Positions 32,939 to 40,256 of a stretch of 59,400 bases of DNA are shown here, in pieces. Below the pieces are notes generated by a model. It was not told the DNA's origin. It did not search any database and saw nothing but the letters and a program-made list of their open reading frames with translations. This DNA is from Brevibacterium linens ATCC 9172. Lineage in GTDB: Bacteria; Actinomycetota; Actinomycetes; Actinomycetales; Brevibacteriaceae. How positions within the stretch are numbered: the stretch's first letter is position 1; each line of letters starts with the position of its first letter. The DNA is taken from contig NZ_FXYY01000020.1 of NCBI RefSeq assembly GCF_900169165.1, positions 1 to 59,400 on the forward strand, in the 5' to 3' direction. A program made the translations under genes and the position numbers.

Positions 32939-33409
32939 ATGGCACAGCAGAGACGCGCTGGCAGCGATTCGAGATGCTGCACCCGGCAAGATCCTCCCTT
33001 GATTTGGCGGGACTATGTTGATGATCTGCACCCCTCCGTTGTTGCAATGGACCGGTGGTTGGATGGCCTTGTTCCATTCGAGAGATTCCATCAAGAAGGG
33101 GAGAACGCCGAGCTGATGGAGGCGGCCGCGGCCGGGGAACTGTGGGACAGCGGCGACGAGACAGCCCGAATCAAGCCCATTTACAGTGATCCTGATGTCT
33201 ACGAACTGCGGAGGCGGGCGCTGACCAAAGCACTGCGCTTCTATCACGCTGAACCAGTCGAACTGCCGACAGCATTGGTCTCACTGCACCGGCATATCAA
33301 GTCAGATTCTCCGAGCCAGCAGAGTGAGATCGATTTTGCAGTAGAGCGCTACCGAGCTGGTGCGGGGAACGGTTGGCAACCGCGCTCCTCGCCACCTAAC
33401 AACCTGTAG
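32939..33409 (+). CDS. higB: HigB-like toxin of a toxin-antitoxin-chaperone module
   Basis: A 156-residue protein whose C-terminal half fits RelE/HigB-type mRNA endonucleases: A-R-I-K-P-I-Y-S-D-P-D-V-Y-E-L-R, then K-A-L-R-F-Y-H-A-E-P, L-V-S-L-H-R-H-I-K-S-D, and a closing E-I-D-F-A-V-E-R-Y-R. It sits directly upstream of an XRE antitoxin, the toxin-first order of higBA. HigB toxins cut ribosome-bound mRNA. The N-terminal 40 residues are extra to the family. ATG 32939 is chosen because of the -10-like TACAGT 6 nt upstream; no Shine-Dalgarno exists. Confidence 0.75.
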   Translation: MAQQRRAGSDSRCCTRQDPPLIWRDYVDDLHPSVVAMDRWLDGLVPFERFHQEGENAELMEAAAAGELWDSGDETARIKPIYSDPDVYELRRRALTKALRFYHAEPVELPTALVSLHRHIKSDSPSQQSEIDFAVERYRAGAGNGWQPRSSPPNNL

Positions 33410-33415
33410 GTTGTT
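33398..33415 (+). promoter_or_regulatory. Palindromic operator before the antitoxin gene
   Basis: AACAACC and GGTTGTT flank TGTA as a perfect 7-bp inverted repeat. It covers the toxin stop codon and lies just upstream of the TATAAT at 33420. XRE antitoxins bind such sites to repress themselves. Confidence 0.65.
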
Positions 33416-33419
33416 TCTG

Positions 33420-33425
33420 TATAAT
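33420..33425 (+). promoter_or_regulatory. -10 element (TATAAT) of the antitoxin gene
   Basis: A consensus TATAAT ends 7 nt before ATG 33433, so a transcript would begin at that start codon or 1 nt before it (leaderless). It gives antitoxin and chaperone a promoter separate from the toxin. Confidence 0.6.
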
Positions 33426-33432
33426 GAACGAT

Positions 33433-33864
33433 ATGACTGCCGCGCGGAAGAATGCTTTGTCGACCCTGAATCCAGAGCTCGTGCGAGCGCGCGCAAAAGT
33501 TCTTGCGCGTGAAGATCGGGAGCTCAAGGCAGAGTTGATCAGAATCCGCCAAGAGTCCGGTCTTACTCAGAAAGAGCTCGCCGACATCATGGGAGTGACG
33601 CAGCAGGCTATTCACAAACTTGAGCGCTATGACTCTGATCCGAAAGCGTCGACGTTGCGACGATACGCGAATGCCCTCGGCGCGTTTTATGAACACCAGG
33701 TGCAGAAGGATCAGGGACAGTCGGTGTGGCTTGCAGCCCGCCGCGAGTGGGAGACTGCGCGAACGACAACTGTTTCAGTGTCTTCGGCTGGTGGTGGAGG
33801 TGCACCTGCCGCTGGTAGATCATGGCGCACCGTCAAGCAGTCCGACTTCGGGCTTGCGAGGTGA
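33433..33864 (+). CDS. higA: HigA-like antitoxin with a C-terminal chaperone-addiction-type tail
   Basis: A 143-residue antitoxin. Residues 30-80 are an XRE helix-turn-helix (S-G-L-T-Q-K-E-L-A-D-I-M-G-V-T-Q-Q-A-I-H-K-L-E-R). Residues 95-143 are a flexible tail rich in Gly, Ala and Ser with S-W-R-T-V-K-Q-S-D-F-G near the end. In the Mycobacterium tuberculosis TAC system the antitoxin's C-terminal tail makes it depend on a SecB-like chaperone; the same arrangement is inferred here. ATG 33433 is chosen as a leaderless start because an in-frame ATG at 33424 overlaps the -10. The stop lies 6 bp before the chaperone gene. Confidence 0.8.
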   Translation: MTAARKNALSTLNPELVRARAKVLAREDRELKAELIRIRQESGLTQKELADIMGVTQQAIHKLERYDSDPKASTLRRYANALGAFYEHQVQKDQGQSVWLAARREWETARTTTVSVSSAGGGGAPAAGRSWRTVKQSDFGLAR

Positions 33865-33870
33865 TCTTCC

Positions 33871-34329
33871 ATGACATTTGAAGGCGACGACCCTCTTGAT
33901 GAAGTTCGAGCTCTCATTGACCAGGTGCAACTTGAATCAGTGGAATTCCATGAAGTGTCTGCCCGCCGTTTCGACTCCGGTTCGGACGGGGAGGACGGGG
34001 AGATCTCGATCGAAGTGCAGATCAGAGAAGGGTCAGGCGGGTTCGGCGTTCGGTTGATAGCCACCGCAGAAGTGGCAATCGGCGAAGCCGTCGTCAGCGT
34101 GGCGGGCGAGTATTCGATGTCTGAGGGCGCCGACCCCAGCAGTCGGACGATTAAGCAGTTCGTCAATGAAGTTGCTGTCATGACCGTGTTGCCCTACCTC
34201 CGTGAGGGGATGACCACGATCACCGCGAAAGTGTTCGGCAAGGCGCTGTACATACCGATCATTCCGCGTGGCGATATTGCCGTGGAGCTCGACGACGAGG
34301 ACGCTGTGAGAGGCGACGCTCAAGTGTAG
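33871..34329 (+). CDS. SecB-like chaperone of a toxin-antitoxin-chaperone module
   Basis: A 152-residue acidic protein with the SecB pattern: an N-terminal beta segment (L-I-D-Q-V-Q-L-E-S-V-E-F) and the C-terminal I-K-Q-F-V-N-E-V-A-V-M-T-V-L-P-Y-L-R-E-G, then Y-I-P-I-I-P. Actinobacteria generally lack general SecB, and solitary SecB-like genes there often follow higBA. The chaperone would bind the HigA tail, protect it from aggregation or proteolysis and so keep HigB off. A GAGGTGAT Shine-Dalgarno inside the end of higA couples the two genes. Confidence 0.8.
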   Translation: MTFEGDDPLDEVRALIDQVQLESVEFHEVSARRFDSGSDGEDGEISIEVQIREGSGGFGVRLIATAEVAIGEAVVSVAGEYSMSEGADPSSRTIKQFVNEVAVMTVLPYLREGMTTITAKVFGKALYIPIIPRGDIAVELDDEDAVRGDAQV

Positions 34330-34370
34330 ACGCAGCTGAAAGTGTGGCGGCGACAGCTATGGACCCCGCG

Positions 34371-34403
34371 CGGGCTCTGGCCGGCGACGTGCCGAAGTTC
34401 TAG
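34371..34403 (+). repeat. Direct repeat B: copy of the ABC ATPase 3' end
   Basis: In one frame this reads R-A-L-A-G-D-V-P-K-F then TAG, against R-A-L-I-A-D-V-P-K-F then TGA at the true gene end (32741-32773). It overlaps the last codons of the minus-strand gene ending at 34400. Confidence 0.75.
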
Positions 34404-34597
34404 TCGACGTCGGCGTTGGGGCCCTCATCGCTGTCGTCATCGTCGTCGGCATCGTCGTGCCGACCGAACTCCTCGGGATCGACGTTGTCGAGGTAGGCCG
34501 CCGACGGCGCTCCACCGGCATCGTGGTCGAGATTCTCCGCAGCCTTGCGCATACTGCCTGCGGTGCTGTCGTCAGTGCTGTTGTCTTCGGTCGACAT
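34400..34597 (-). CDS. Small acidic protein, function unknown
   Basis: A 65-residue, strongly acidic protein with a run of aspartates near its end (D-D-A-D-D-D-D-D-S-D-E). No domain recognised. ATG 34597 has AAAGGCG at suitable spacing on the minus strand. It resembles the small acidic soluble proteins often seen in actinobacteria but I cannot name a family. Its 3' end overlaps direct repeat B. Confidence 0.55.
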   Translation of the reverse strand: MSTEDNSTDDSTAGSMRKAAENLDHDAGGAPSAAYLDNVDPEEFGRHDDADDDDDSDEGPNADVD

Positions 34598-34696
34598 GAA
34601 AGTCGCCTTTCGCTGGAAAGCGCGGGTGGAAAGTCAGTCTACGGGGTGGTGTTGAGCGCGTCGACCGAACATTTCGACAATCCGGTGGAGGGCCGG

Positions 34697-35533
34697 TCAC
34701 TCACTCGGTGAACGGCGTTCGGGTTGACCGAGTGAGTCGACGAGGTCACCGGCGAGCGTGCGCAGTTTGATATTGCGATGCGATGACGCCTTCTTGAGAA
34801 TGGCGACAGCTTCCTCCTGGCTGCAGGCCGCCTGGGCCATGGTGATTCCGATGGCCACGTCGATGACGGTACGCGATTCCATCGCCCGCTGTCGGTGTTC
34901 GGCTGCTTCGGCGAAGCGCGCGGTTCGGACTGCCACGCGCAGTGACCTCTTCACCGGTTCCACGAATCTTTGCACTTTCGACAGCATCGGCTCCCCGAGG
35001 CTGCGGGGTTGCATGGCGTAGAAGGTCATGACCGCTTGCGCAGTGTCATCGATGTCGAGCGGGACCGCCACCAAGCTTCGCAGATCGTCAAGCACAGCGA
35101 TGTCCATGAAGTCTCGCCAGCGCTTCTCTTCCTCGGCGTCATCGACACAGATGATCGTGCGGCTCTTCGTTGCCTCCACACGCGGGCCGGCTCCGAGGTA
35201 GGTGTGGATGTCTTCGAATCGTCTCGCTGCGTCGTCGCTGCCGCCGACAATGGTGTTGCGTCTGTTGCGGACCAGCGTGATCCCGCACGAGACCGGAGAA
35301 TCCTGACTGACTTCGGCGGCGGCCATGATTGCGAGCTCATCCACGAAGGTGCCGAGCTCGTCTTCTGAGGCCAGGAGCCTGATGAGGAGTTCTGCGACCG
35401 ATTCGTGGTGGGGGTCGGACGCAGCAACGGTGTCTTTCAACGTCGGCGGTTCAGTTCTGAGCCGCTGGCGTTGATGATCCGCGCGAGAATCTGCGGGCAA
35501 AGGGGAAGGCGATACACAATCAGGGGTCCTCAC
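34697..35533 (-). CDS. GAF and ANTAR domain transcription antitermination regulator
   Basis: A 278-residue regulator. Residues 45-200 are a GAF-like sensor (F-V-D-E-L-A-I-M-A-A-A-E-V, then L-R-S-L-V-A-V-P-L). Residues 210-270 are an ANTAR domain (R-T-V-I-D-V-A-I-G-I-T-M-A-Q, A-V-A-I-L-K-K-A-S-S-H-R-N), which binds paired hairpins in nascent RNA and prevents termination. The first 30 residues, from GTG 35533, may be non-coding; an internal start is possible. No ANTAR target hairpin pair was identified nearby. Confidence 0.85.
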   Translation of the reverse strand: MRTPDCVSPSPLPADSRADHQRQRLRTEPPTLKDTVAASDPHHESVAELLIRLLASEDELGTFVDELAIMAAAEVSQDSPVSCGITLVRNRRNTIVGGSDDAARRFEDIHTYLGAGPRVEATKSRTIICVDDAEEEKRWRDFMDIAVLDDLRSLVAVPLDIDDTAQAVMTFYAMQPRSLGEPMLSKVQRFVEPVKRSLRVAVRTARFAEAAEHRQRAMESRTVIDVAIGITMAQAACSQEEAVAILKKASSHRNIKLRTLAGDLVDSLGQPERRSPSE

Positions 35534-35722
35534 ATCTGGAGGCCGCCTGCTTAACCTTGCAACATCCTACGCAAGGCTGGTGCTGCGCCCAAAATCGGTT
35601 TCGGGCAATTGCTCAGGCGGTCAGACTGGGACACGATCGGTGTACCGGGCAGCACCCCTACCGAGTTGCCCGGAACAGTGTCAGCATGGGTGCATGCACT
35701 CGATAGAGAAGGGATGATCGTG

Positions 35723-35896
35723 ATGAGCGATTCCAGCGAAGACCAGAAGGACCCGACAAAGATCCCCGAGGACGCCAAAGATGATGTTGCAGAAAGGCCC
35801 GGCACGGATTCCGCGTCGATACAGCATAAAGACAACTTGGTCGATGAATGGGAGGAAGAGTCCTTCCCCGCAAGTGATCCGCCGGCGCACTACTGA
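35723..35896 (+). CDS. Small acidic hypothetical protein
   Basis: A 57-residue acidic protein ending E-E-E-S-F-P-A-S-D-P-P-A-H-Y. The E-S-F-P-A-S-D-P-P ending recurs in small actinobacterial and proteobacterial proteins of unknown function. ATG 35723 is preferred; AGAAGGG lies 9 bp upstream and a closer ATG at 35714 would abut it. A strong terminator follows 12 bp after the stop. Confidence 0.7.
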   Translation: MSDSSEDQKDPTKIPEDAKDDVAERPGTDSASIQHKDNLVDEWEEESFPASDPPAHY

Positions 35897-35908
35897 CACC
35901 CGTAATCG

Positions 35909-35948
35909 CAGGGCCCGGCACCGTTGCACAGGTGCCGGGCCCTGTTTT
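35909..35948 (+). terminator. Strong rho-independent terminator
   Basis: A perfect 14-bp stem, CAGGGCCCGGCACC with GGTGCCGGGCCCTG, closes an 8-nt loop and is followed by TTTT. Confidence 0.9.
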
Positions 35949-36013
35949 GCCGCCGAGACGGAGCTCGAAGCCGCGGCGGCCCCGCCGCCAGCTCGGTGAG
36001 GACTGCGTTTCGT

Positions 36014-36967
36014 TTACTCGTCCATGGTGAGTACGAGTTTTCCGGTTGTGCGATTGGTCTCGCCCTCTCGGTGGGCTTCCGCTGCCTCTGTGAGAGGGAA
36101 CGTCCCGGCGATGGTGGCACGCAGTGCACCATCGTCGACGAGTCCGGAGACGACTTCCAGCGTGCTGCGCGAGGAGTCCACGAGCATTCGAAGAGCTCTC
36201 ACTCCGAGCTGATCTGCTTCGCGAAGGAGATCAGCGGAGCCGACGGGGATGAGCGACACGAGACAGCCGCCTTTGCGAAGAGTGTGCAGGGAGCGCATCG
36301 CTGTGTCACCGCCGATCGTGTCGAGCACCGCGTCCACGTCTCGCACTCGATCGGCGAAGTCGTCCGTACGGTAGTCGATGACCTCATCGGCGCCGAGTTC
36401 GCGCAAGAAGCTGTGTTTCTCCGCGCTCGCGGTTCCGATCACGTATGCGCCCCGCGCCTTCGCGGTCTGCACAGCGATGTGCCCGACGCCGCCTGCGGCC
36501 GCGTGGATCAGCACGCGCTGTCCCGACTGCACGTCCGCATTCTCGACGAGCGCTTGCCAGGCGGTCAGTGAGACGAGGGGGAGTGCTCCCGCCTGCACAT
36601 GATCAACGGATCGGGGTTTCGCTGCGAAGAATCTGGACGGGGCGGCGACGTATTCGGCGTGGGAGCCGAGTCCGAACGGGTACGACAGCATGCCGAACAC
36701 CTCGTCTCCGGGTGCGAACGTCGCGACGCCGATGCCGACATCTTCGACTACGCCAGAGACATCCCAGCCGAGCACCAAGGGCAACGTGTCAATGAAGCCG
36801 CGGCCGGAACGGTGCTTCCAATCAGTGGGATTGAGGCCCGCCGCCTGAACTTTGACGAGGATTTCGTTGGGGCGGGGCTCTGGGCGCGGAATCTCGGTGA
36901 TTTCGAGAACGTCGGCGCTGCCGAAAGTCTGCTGGCTAACGGCGCGCATCATCGCTTCGGTGTTCAT
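36014..36967 (-). CDS. NADP-dependent quinone oxidoreductase-like protein (MDR family)
   Basis: A 317-residue zinc-free medium-chain reductase. The N-terminal GroES-like fold has A-A-G-L-N-P-T-D-W; the nucleotide site is H-A-A-A-G-G-V-G-H-I-A-V-Q near 160, the variant loop of quinone oxidoreductases. It likely reduces quinones or enones with NADPH. It stands alone between convergent and divergent neighbours. Confidence 0.88.
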   Translation of the reverse strand: MNTEAMMRAVSQQTFGSADVLEITEIPRPEPRPNEILVKVQAAGLNPTDWKHRSGRGFIDTLPLVLGWDVSGVVEDVGIGVATFAPGDEVFGMLSYPFGLGSHAEYVAAPSRFFAAKPRSVDHVQAGALPLVSLTAWQALVENADVQSGQRVLIHAAAGGVGHIAVQTAKARGAYVIGTASAEKHSFLRELGADEVIDYRTDDFADRVRDVDAVLDTIGGDTAMRSLHTLRKGGCLVSLIPVGSADLLREADQLGVRALRMLVDSSRSTLEVVSGLVDDGALRATIAGTFPLTEAAEAHREGETNRTTGKLVLTMDE

Positions 36968-37223
36968 GGTCCCATTGTGTCACTTCAGAAGCCGTAGCCG
37001 TCCTGACAATCCCCTGGGCGATGGTGCATTGCGGCCGAGTGCAGCGGGGCCCTGCTGTTCGATGGCGAAGTCGTCGATGAGCTGACCGTCTGTCTCCGCA
37101 GGGGTCCATTGTCAGGCTCGGGCCGTTGTCAGCGGGAGTGAGAGGTGTCACGATGAAGACCATTGTGTAGTTGGGCGAACCGACGAGCGAGACGTCCTGC
37201 CTCGCGGAGAGAAGGAGAATATC
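36968..37223. other. Intergenic region between divergent genes
   Basis: About 256 bp holding the promoters of the oxidoreductase (minus) and the small membrane protein (plus). No further gene supported. Confidence 0.4.
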
Positions 37224-37391
37224 ATGCTCATCGTCTTGTGGGTCATCGCAGGAGTTCTGGCGCTGTCTGGCGTCCTCGCTCTGTTCCGAAAGGAGTACAA
37301 ATTGGGCATCGTCTGTCTCATCGCCGCCTGCATCGTCGGTCCTGTGCTGACCGCCTTCTTCGGAGGGCCTCCGGCCGGTCCGCGAAGTTGA
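37224..37391 (+). CDS. Small membrane protein with Gly/Pro-rich tail
   Basis: A 55-residue protein below usual gene-finder limits. Two hydrophobic segments (V-L-W-V-I-A-G-V-L-A-L, and L-G-I-V-C-L-I-A-A-C-I-V-G-P-V-L) flank a short R-K-E-Y-K turn, and it ends F-G-G-P-P-A-G-P-R-S. This fits the small transmembrane proteins with a Gly-Pro motif that are common in actinobacteria. AGAAGGAG lies 7 bp upstream of ATG 37224, a strong reason to accept it. Function unknown. Confidence 0.75.
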   Translation: MLIVLWVIAGVLALSGVLALFRKEYKLGIVCLIAACIVGPVLTAFFGGPPAGPRS

Positions 37392-37543
37392 CCTGAGATC
37401 GTATCGTTAAAGGCCCGGCCCATGGTTGTCAAGACTGTTTACAGGGGTCTCCGCACAATGCCAGGCTGAGAAGACCGCGCACACCGCGGCGGGTCCCCGC
37501 GGGGTCCGGACAGATAAACACAGATGCTGAGGAGGAACAAGGG

Positions 37544-38584
37544 ATGAACCACAGTCACTTGCGCACGGTCTACGAGAGCGGCGGTCCATATGCCACGGTC
37601 TACCTTGAGGGTCGTGCTCCTTCAGCGGATGCCGAGACGCAGCTGCGCCTGCGCTGGTCGGAGCTGCGGGACCAGCTGTCCGAAAGCGGGGCAGAGGAGT
37701 CGCTCCTCGAGCCCATTGACGCGATCATCCTCGTCGACGAACCCACCGAGGTGCACACGGACGGTCGGACCATCGTTGCGAACTCGGGGGGAGTTCTGCT
37801 TGACGAACACTGGGATGCGGCGTTGGGAGAAGGCGACGCGGCGCACTACGGAGACGTGCCCGAACTCGGAGCCTACCTCCGCCAGGAATGCAGGCAGTTC
37901 GACGTCGTGCTTGTCATCGCCGGACAGGATGGAGCGGCCGTGCGTGAACTGAGCGTGACTCCGGATCGTGAACGCACCGAAAACGAGTCGGTCCACGTGA
38001 CCGGCGACAACGACGAAGACATCAACAAGCCGCGGCGAGGAGCCTACTCACACAACCAGATCCGGCGTCGCGTCGACGAGATCATCAAAGACAACGCTCG
38101 CGCTGTCGCCGACTTCATCGACCGACTGATCACCGACCATGCACCGAACGCCGTCGTGTTGGCAGGAGAAGTGCAGGGCAGAACGGTTGTCAAGGCCGAA
38201 CTGTCGGTGAGGGCCGAAGAGCTGCTGCACGAGATATCAGAAGGCGGCAACGACGATGATGGTGCCGAAGAGGCGATCGATGTGGCAGTGCGAACACTCG
38301 TGACTAAACTCGCCGGCGAGCGCGAGGCCGATAACTCCGAACGGCTGGCCGAGAGCAAAGCCCACGACCGCGCGGTCGAAGGTCGCACCGAAGTCGCGAA
38401 AGCAGTCGAGCGCGGTGCAGTGGCGACCCTGCTGCTCGACGACGCCGAGGCTGCAGAGGGAGAGGCAGACATCATCGCCCAGGCTGTTCTGTCCTCGGCA
38501 GAGATCGGGCTCAGTCATGATCCGATGTCCGAAAACATCGCCGCAATCCTTCGATACGACGTGGGTGCTGCGTTGGCGGACTGA
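37544..38584 (+). CDS. Bacterial eRF1-like protein (baeRF family, Rv2629-like)
   Basis: A 346-residue protein resembling Rv2629-type, release-factor-related proteins. It opens H-L-R-T-V-Y-E-S-G-G-P-Y-A-T-V-Y-L, has F-D-V-V-L-V-I-A-G-Q-D-G-A near 115, a Y-S-H-N-Q-I-R-R-R-V-D-E-I segment, and later A-V-E-R-G-A-V-A-T-L-L-L-D-D. These are the domain 2/3 features of archaeo-eukaryotic release factor relatives, thought to act on stalled ribosomes. GGAGGAAC lies before ATG 37544. Confidence 0.82.
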   Translation: MNHSHLRTVYESGGPYATVYLEGRAPSADAETQLRLRWSELRDQLSESGAEESLLEPIDAIILVDEPTEVHTDGRTIVANSGGVLLDEHWDAALGEGDAAHYGDVPELGAYLRQECRQFDVVLVIAGQDGAAVRELSVTPDRERTENESVHVTGDNDEDINKPRRGAYSHNQIRRRVDEIIKDNARAVADFIDRLITDHAPNAVVLAGEVQGRTVVKAELSVRAEELLHEISEGGNDDDGAEEAIDVAVRTLVTKLAGEREADNSERLAESKAHDRAVEGRTEVAKAVERGAVATLLLDDAEAAEGEADIIAQAVLSSAEIGLSHDPMSENIAAILRYDVGAALAD

Positions 38585-38590
38585 GGTTCA

Positions 38591-38610
38591 ACTATCTCTC
38601 GGTAGATAGT
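38591..38610 (+). promoter_or_regulatory. Inverted repeat, possible operator
   Basis: ACTATCT and AGATAGT (7-bp arms, 6-nt spacer) lie just upstream of the presumed promoter of the SDR gene. Confidence 0.4.
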
Positions 38611-38645
38611 ATCCAATGGGTTAATAAAATGTGTAGGCTTGGTCC

Positions 38646-38735
38646 ATGACAGCCGATCCCGGCAGGCCGGAAGGACCCTCGGATGAATCGCCCGACGAAA
38701 CGCTCGACACCGCACCACTCGGAATCACTCGGTGA
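38646..38735 (+). other. Short open frame at a likely leaderless start, overlapping the SDR gene
   Basis: TAGGCT (38634-38639) ends 6 nt before ATG 38646. That ATG opens a 29-codon frame that overlaps the annotated SDR start in another frame. It may be a leaderless upstream ORF, or the original N-terminus of the SDR cut off by an indel. Confidence 0.4.
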
Positions 38736-40233
38736 CGAAGTCATCCGACAGACCCGCACCCCGCGCCGTGTCCTCGTGCTTGGGGCGACCGGCTACATCG
38801 GCGGTCGCCTCGTGCCTCGCCTGCTTCAGGCCGGTCACGAGGTCCGGGTCGGGGTGCGGCGACCGGAGAAGCTCAAACAGGTTCCCTGGTCGGACGACGT
38901 CGACGTGAGAACTGTCGACCTCGACACCGGTCGCGGACTGTCCGACAGCCTCACCGGCATCGACACGGCCTACTACCTTGTGCACTCCATGGGCTCTGGC
39001 GGGGACTTCGAAGCCGCCGAGTCCGCGGCGGCCACGCGTTTCGCCGACGAAGCCGCCGGGTCCGGTGTGGGCCGTGTCGTCTACCTCGGAGGACTCCATC
39101 CGGAGGGACGCGAACTGTCCAAACACATGCGTTCGCGGGCGACCGTCGGACGGATTCTGCTTGACTCCGAGGTCGACGCGATCGTCTTCAACGCCGGCAT
39201 CATCATCGGCTCCGGCTCCGCCTCGTTCGAGATGATCCGCCATCTCGCCCTGACGCTGAGGTGGATGCCGGCACCGGACTGGGTGGCCAACCGCGTCGAA
39301 CCGCTGTCGGTCCGTGACGCTCTCTACTATCTTCTTTCCGCCGCTGACGTCGACGGACGGGTCAATGAGTCCTTCGACATCGGTTCGCGCCAGATCCTCA
39401 CATACGCCGACGTGATGCGCACCTTCGCCTCAGTCGCGGGTCTCAAGCCTCGACATGTCCTCGCGCTGCCGCTGCCCGCCCCGACCCTGTCGGGCATCTG
39501 GGTCGGACTGGTGACACCGCTGCCGTTCCGCCTCACCCTCCCTCTCGTCCAGTCGCTGCAGGAGGACGCGGTGGCCACATCACATGCGATCGACGAGGTC
39601 ATCCCACCGCCCGAATCCGGGCTGATCAGGTTCGACGATGCCGTCCGACTCGCGCTGCGTCGCGAAGTCGAGGGCGCCGTGGACACGAACTGGGACGCCG
39701 ACGCCGGAGAGCTCGACGAGGCGGCCAGCCCGCTGCCGAATGACCCGCAGTGGGCGGGACGGCGCATCTGCACCGACGAACGCGCGGCAACGATTCCCGG
39801 TCTCTCGGCCGCCGATGTGTGGCCCGTGATCGAGGGCATCGGCGGGGCTCAAGGCTGGTACTCCTGGCCCCTGGCCTGGAAAGTCCGCGGAATCTGGGAC
39901 AAAGCCGTCGGCGGCGCCGGCCTTAACCGAGGTCGACGGCTGCCCGATTCCCTGCGCATCGGCGATCCCGTCGATTGGTGGAGGGTCGAACAGCTGGAGC
40001 GGAACTCGCGTCTGCTGCTGCGCGCCGAGATGAAGGTCTCCGGTCATGCGTGGCTCGAATTCACGCTGACCGACTCAGCCGACGGCTGCGAGTACCACCA
40101 GACAGCGACCTTCATTCCCACCGGTGTGCGCGGCCGCCTCTACTGGGCCCTCGTCGCCCCGTTCCACCGATTCATCTTCCCCGCAATGGCGAAGAACATC
40201 GCCGCCGAGGCGCGCCGTCGGGTGCGAGCGTGA
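38683..40233 (+). CDS. SDR family NAD(P)-binding protein with DUF2867 domain
   Basis: A 516-residue protein. Residues 25-330 are an atypical short-chain dehydrogenase (R-V-L-V-L-G-A-T-G-Y-I-G-G-R-L, NmrA-like). Residues 350-515 are a DUF2867 domain (G-W-Y-S-W-P-L-A-W, D-W-W-R-V, L-Y-W-A-L-V-A-P-F-H), a lipid-binding-like fold. ATG 38683 has GGAAGG at about 8 bp. The pairing is common but its substrate is not known. Confidence 0.88.
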   Translation: MNRPTKRSTPHHSESLGDEVIRQTRTPRRVLVLGATGYIGGRLVPRLLQAGHEVRVGVRRPEKLKQVPWSDDVDVRTVDLDTGRGLSDSLTGIDTAYYLVHSMGSGGDFEAAESAAATRFADEAAGSGVGRVVYLGGLHPEGRELSKHMRSRATVGRILLDSEVDAIVFNAGIIIGSGSASFEMIRHLALTLRWMPAPDWVANRVEPLSVRDALYYLLSAADVDGRVNESFDIGSRQILTYADVMRTFASVAGLKPRHVLALPLPAPTLSGIWVGLVTPLPFRLTLPLVQSLQEDAVATSHAIDEVIPPPESGLIRFDDAVRLALRREVEGAVDTNWDADAGELDEAASPLPNDPQWAGRRICTDERAATIPGLSAADVWPVIEGIGGAQGWYSWPLAWKVRGIWDKAVGGAGLNRGRRLPDSLRIGDPVDWWRVEQLERNSRLLLRAEMKVSGHAWLEFTLTDSADGCEYHQTATFIPTGVRGRLYWALVAPFHRFIFPAMAKNIAAEARRRVRA

Positions 40234-40256
40234 CCGTTCCCCGATCTCGTTCGTGA

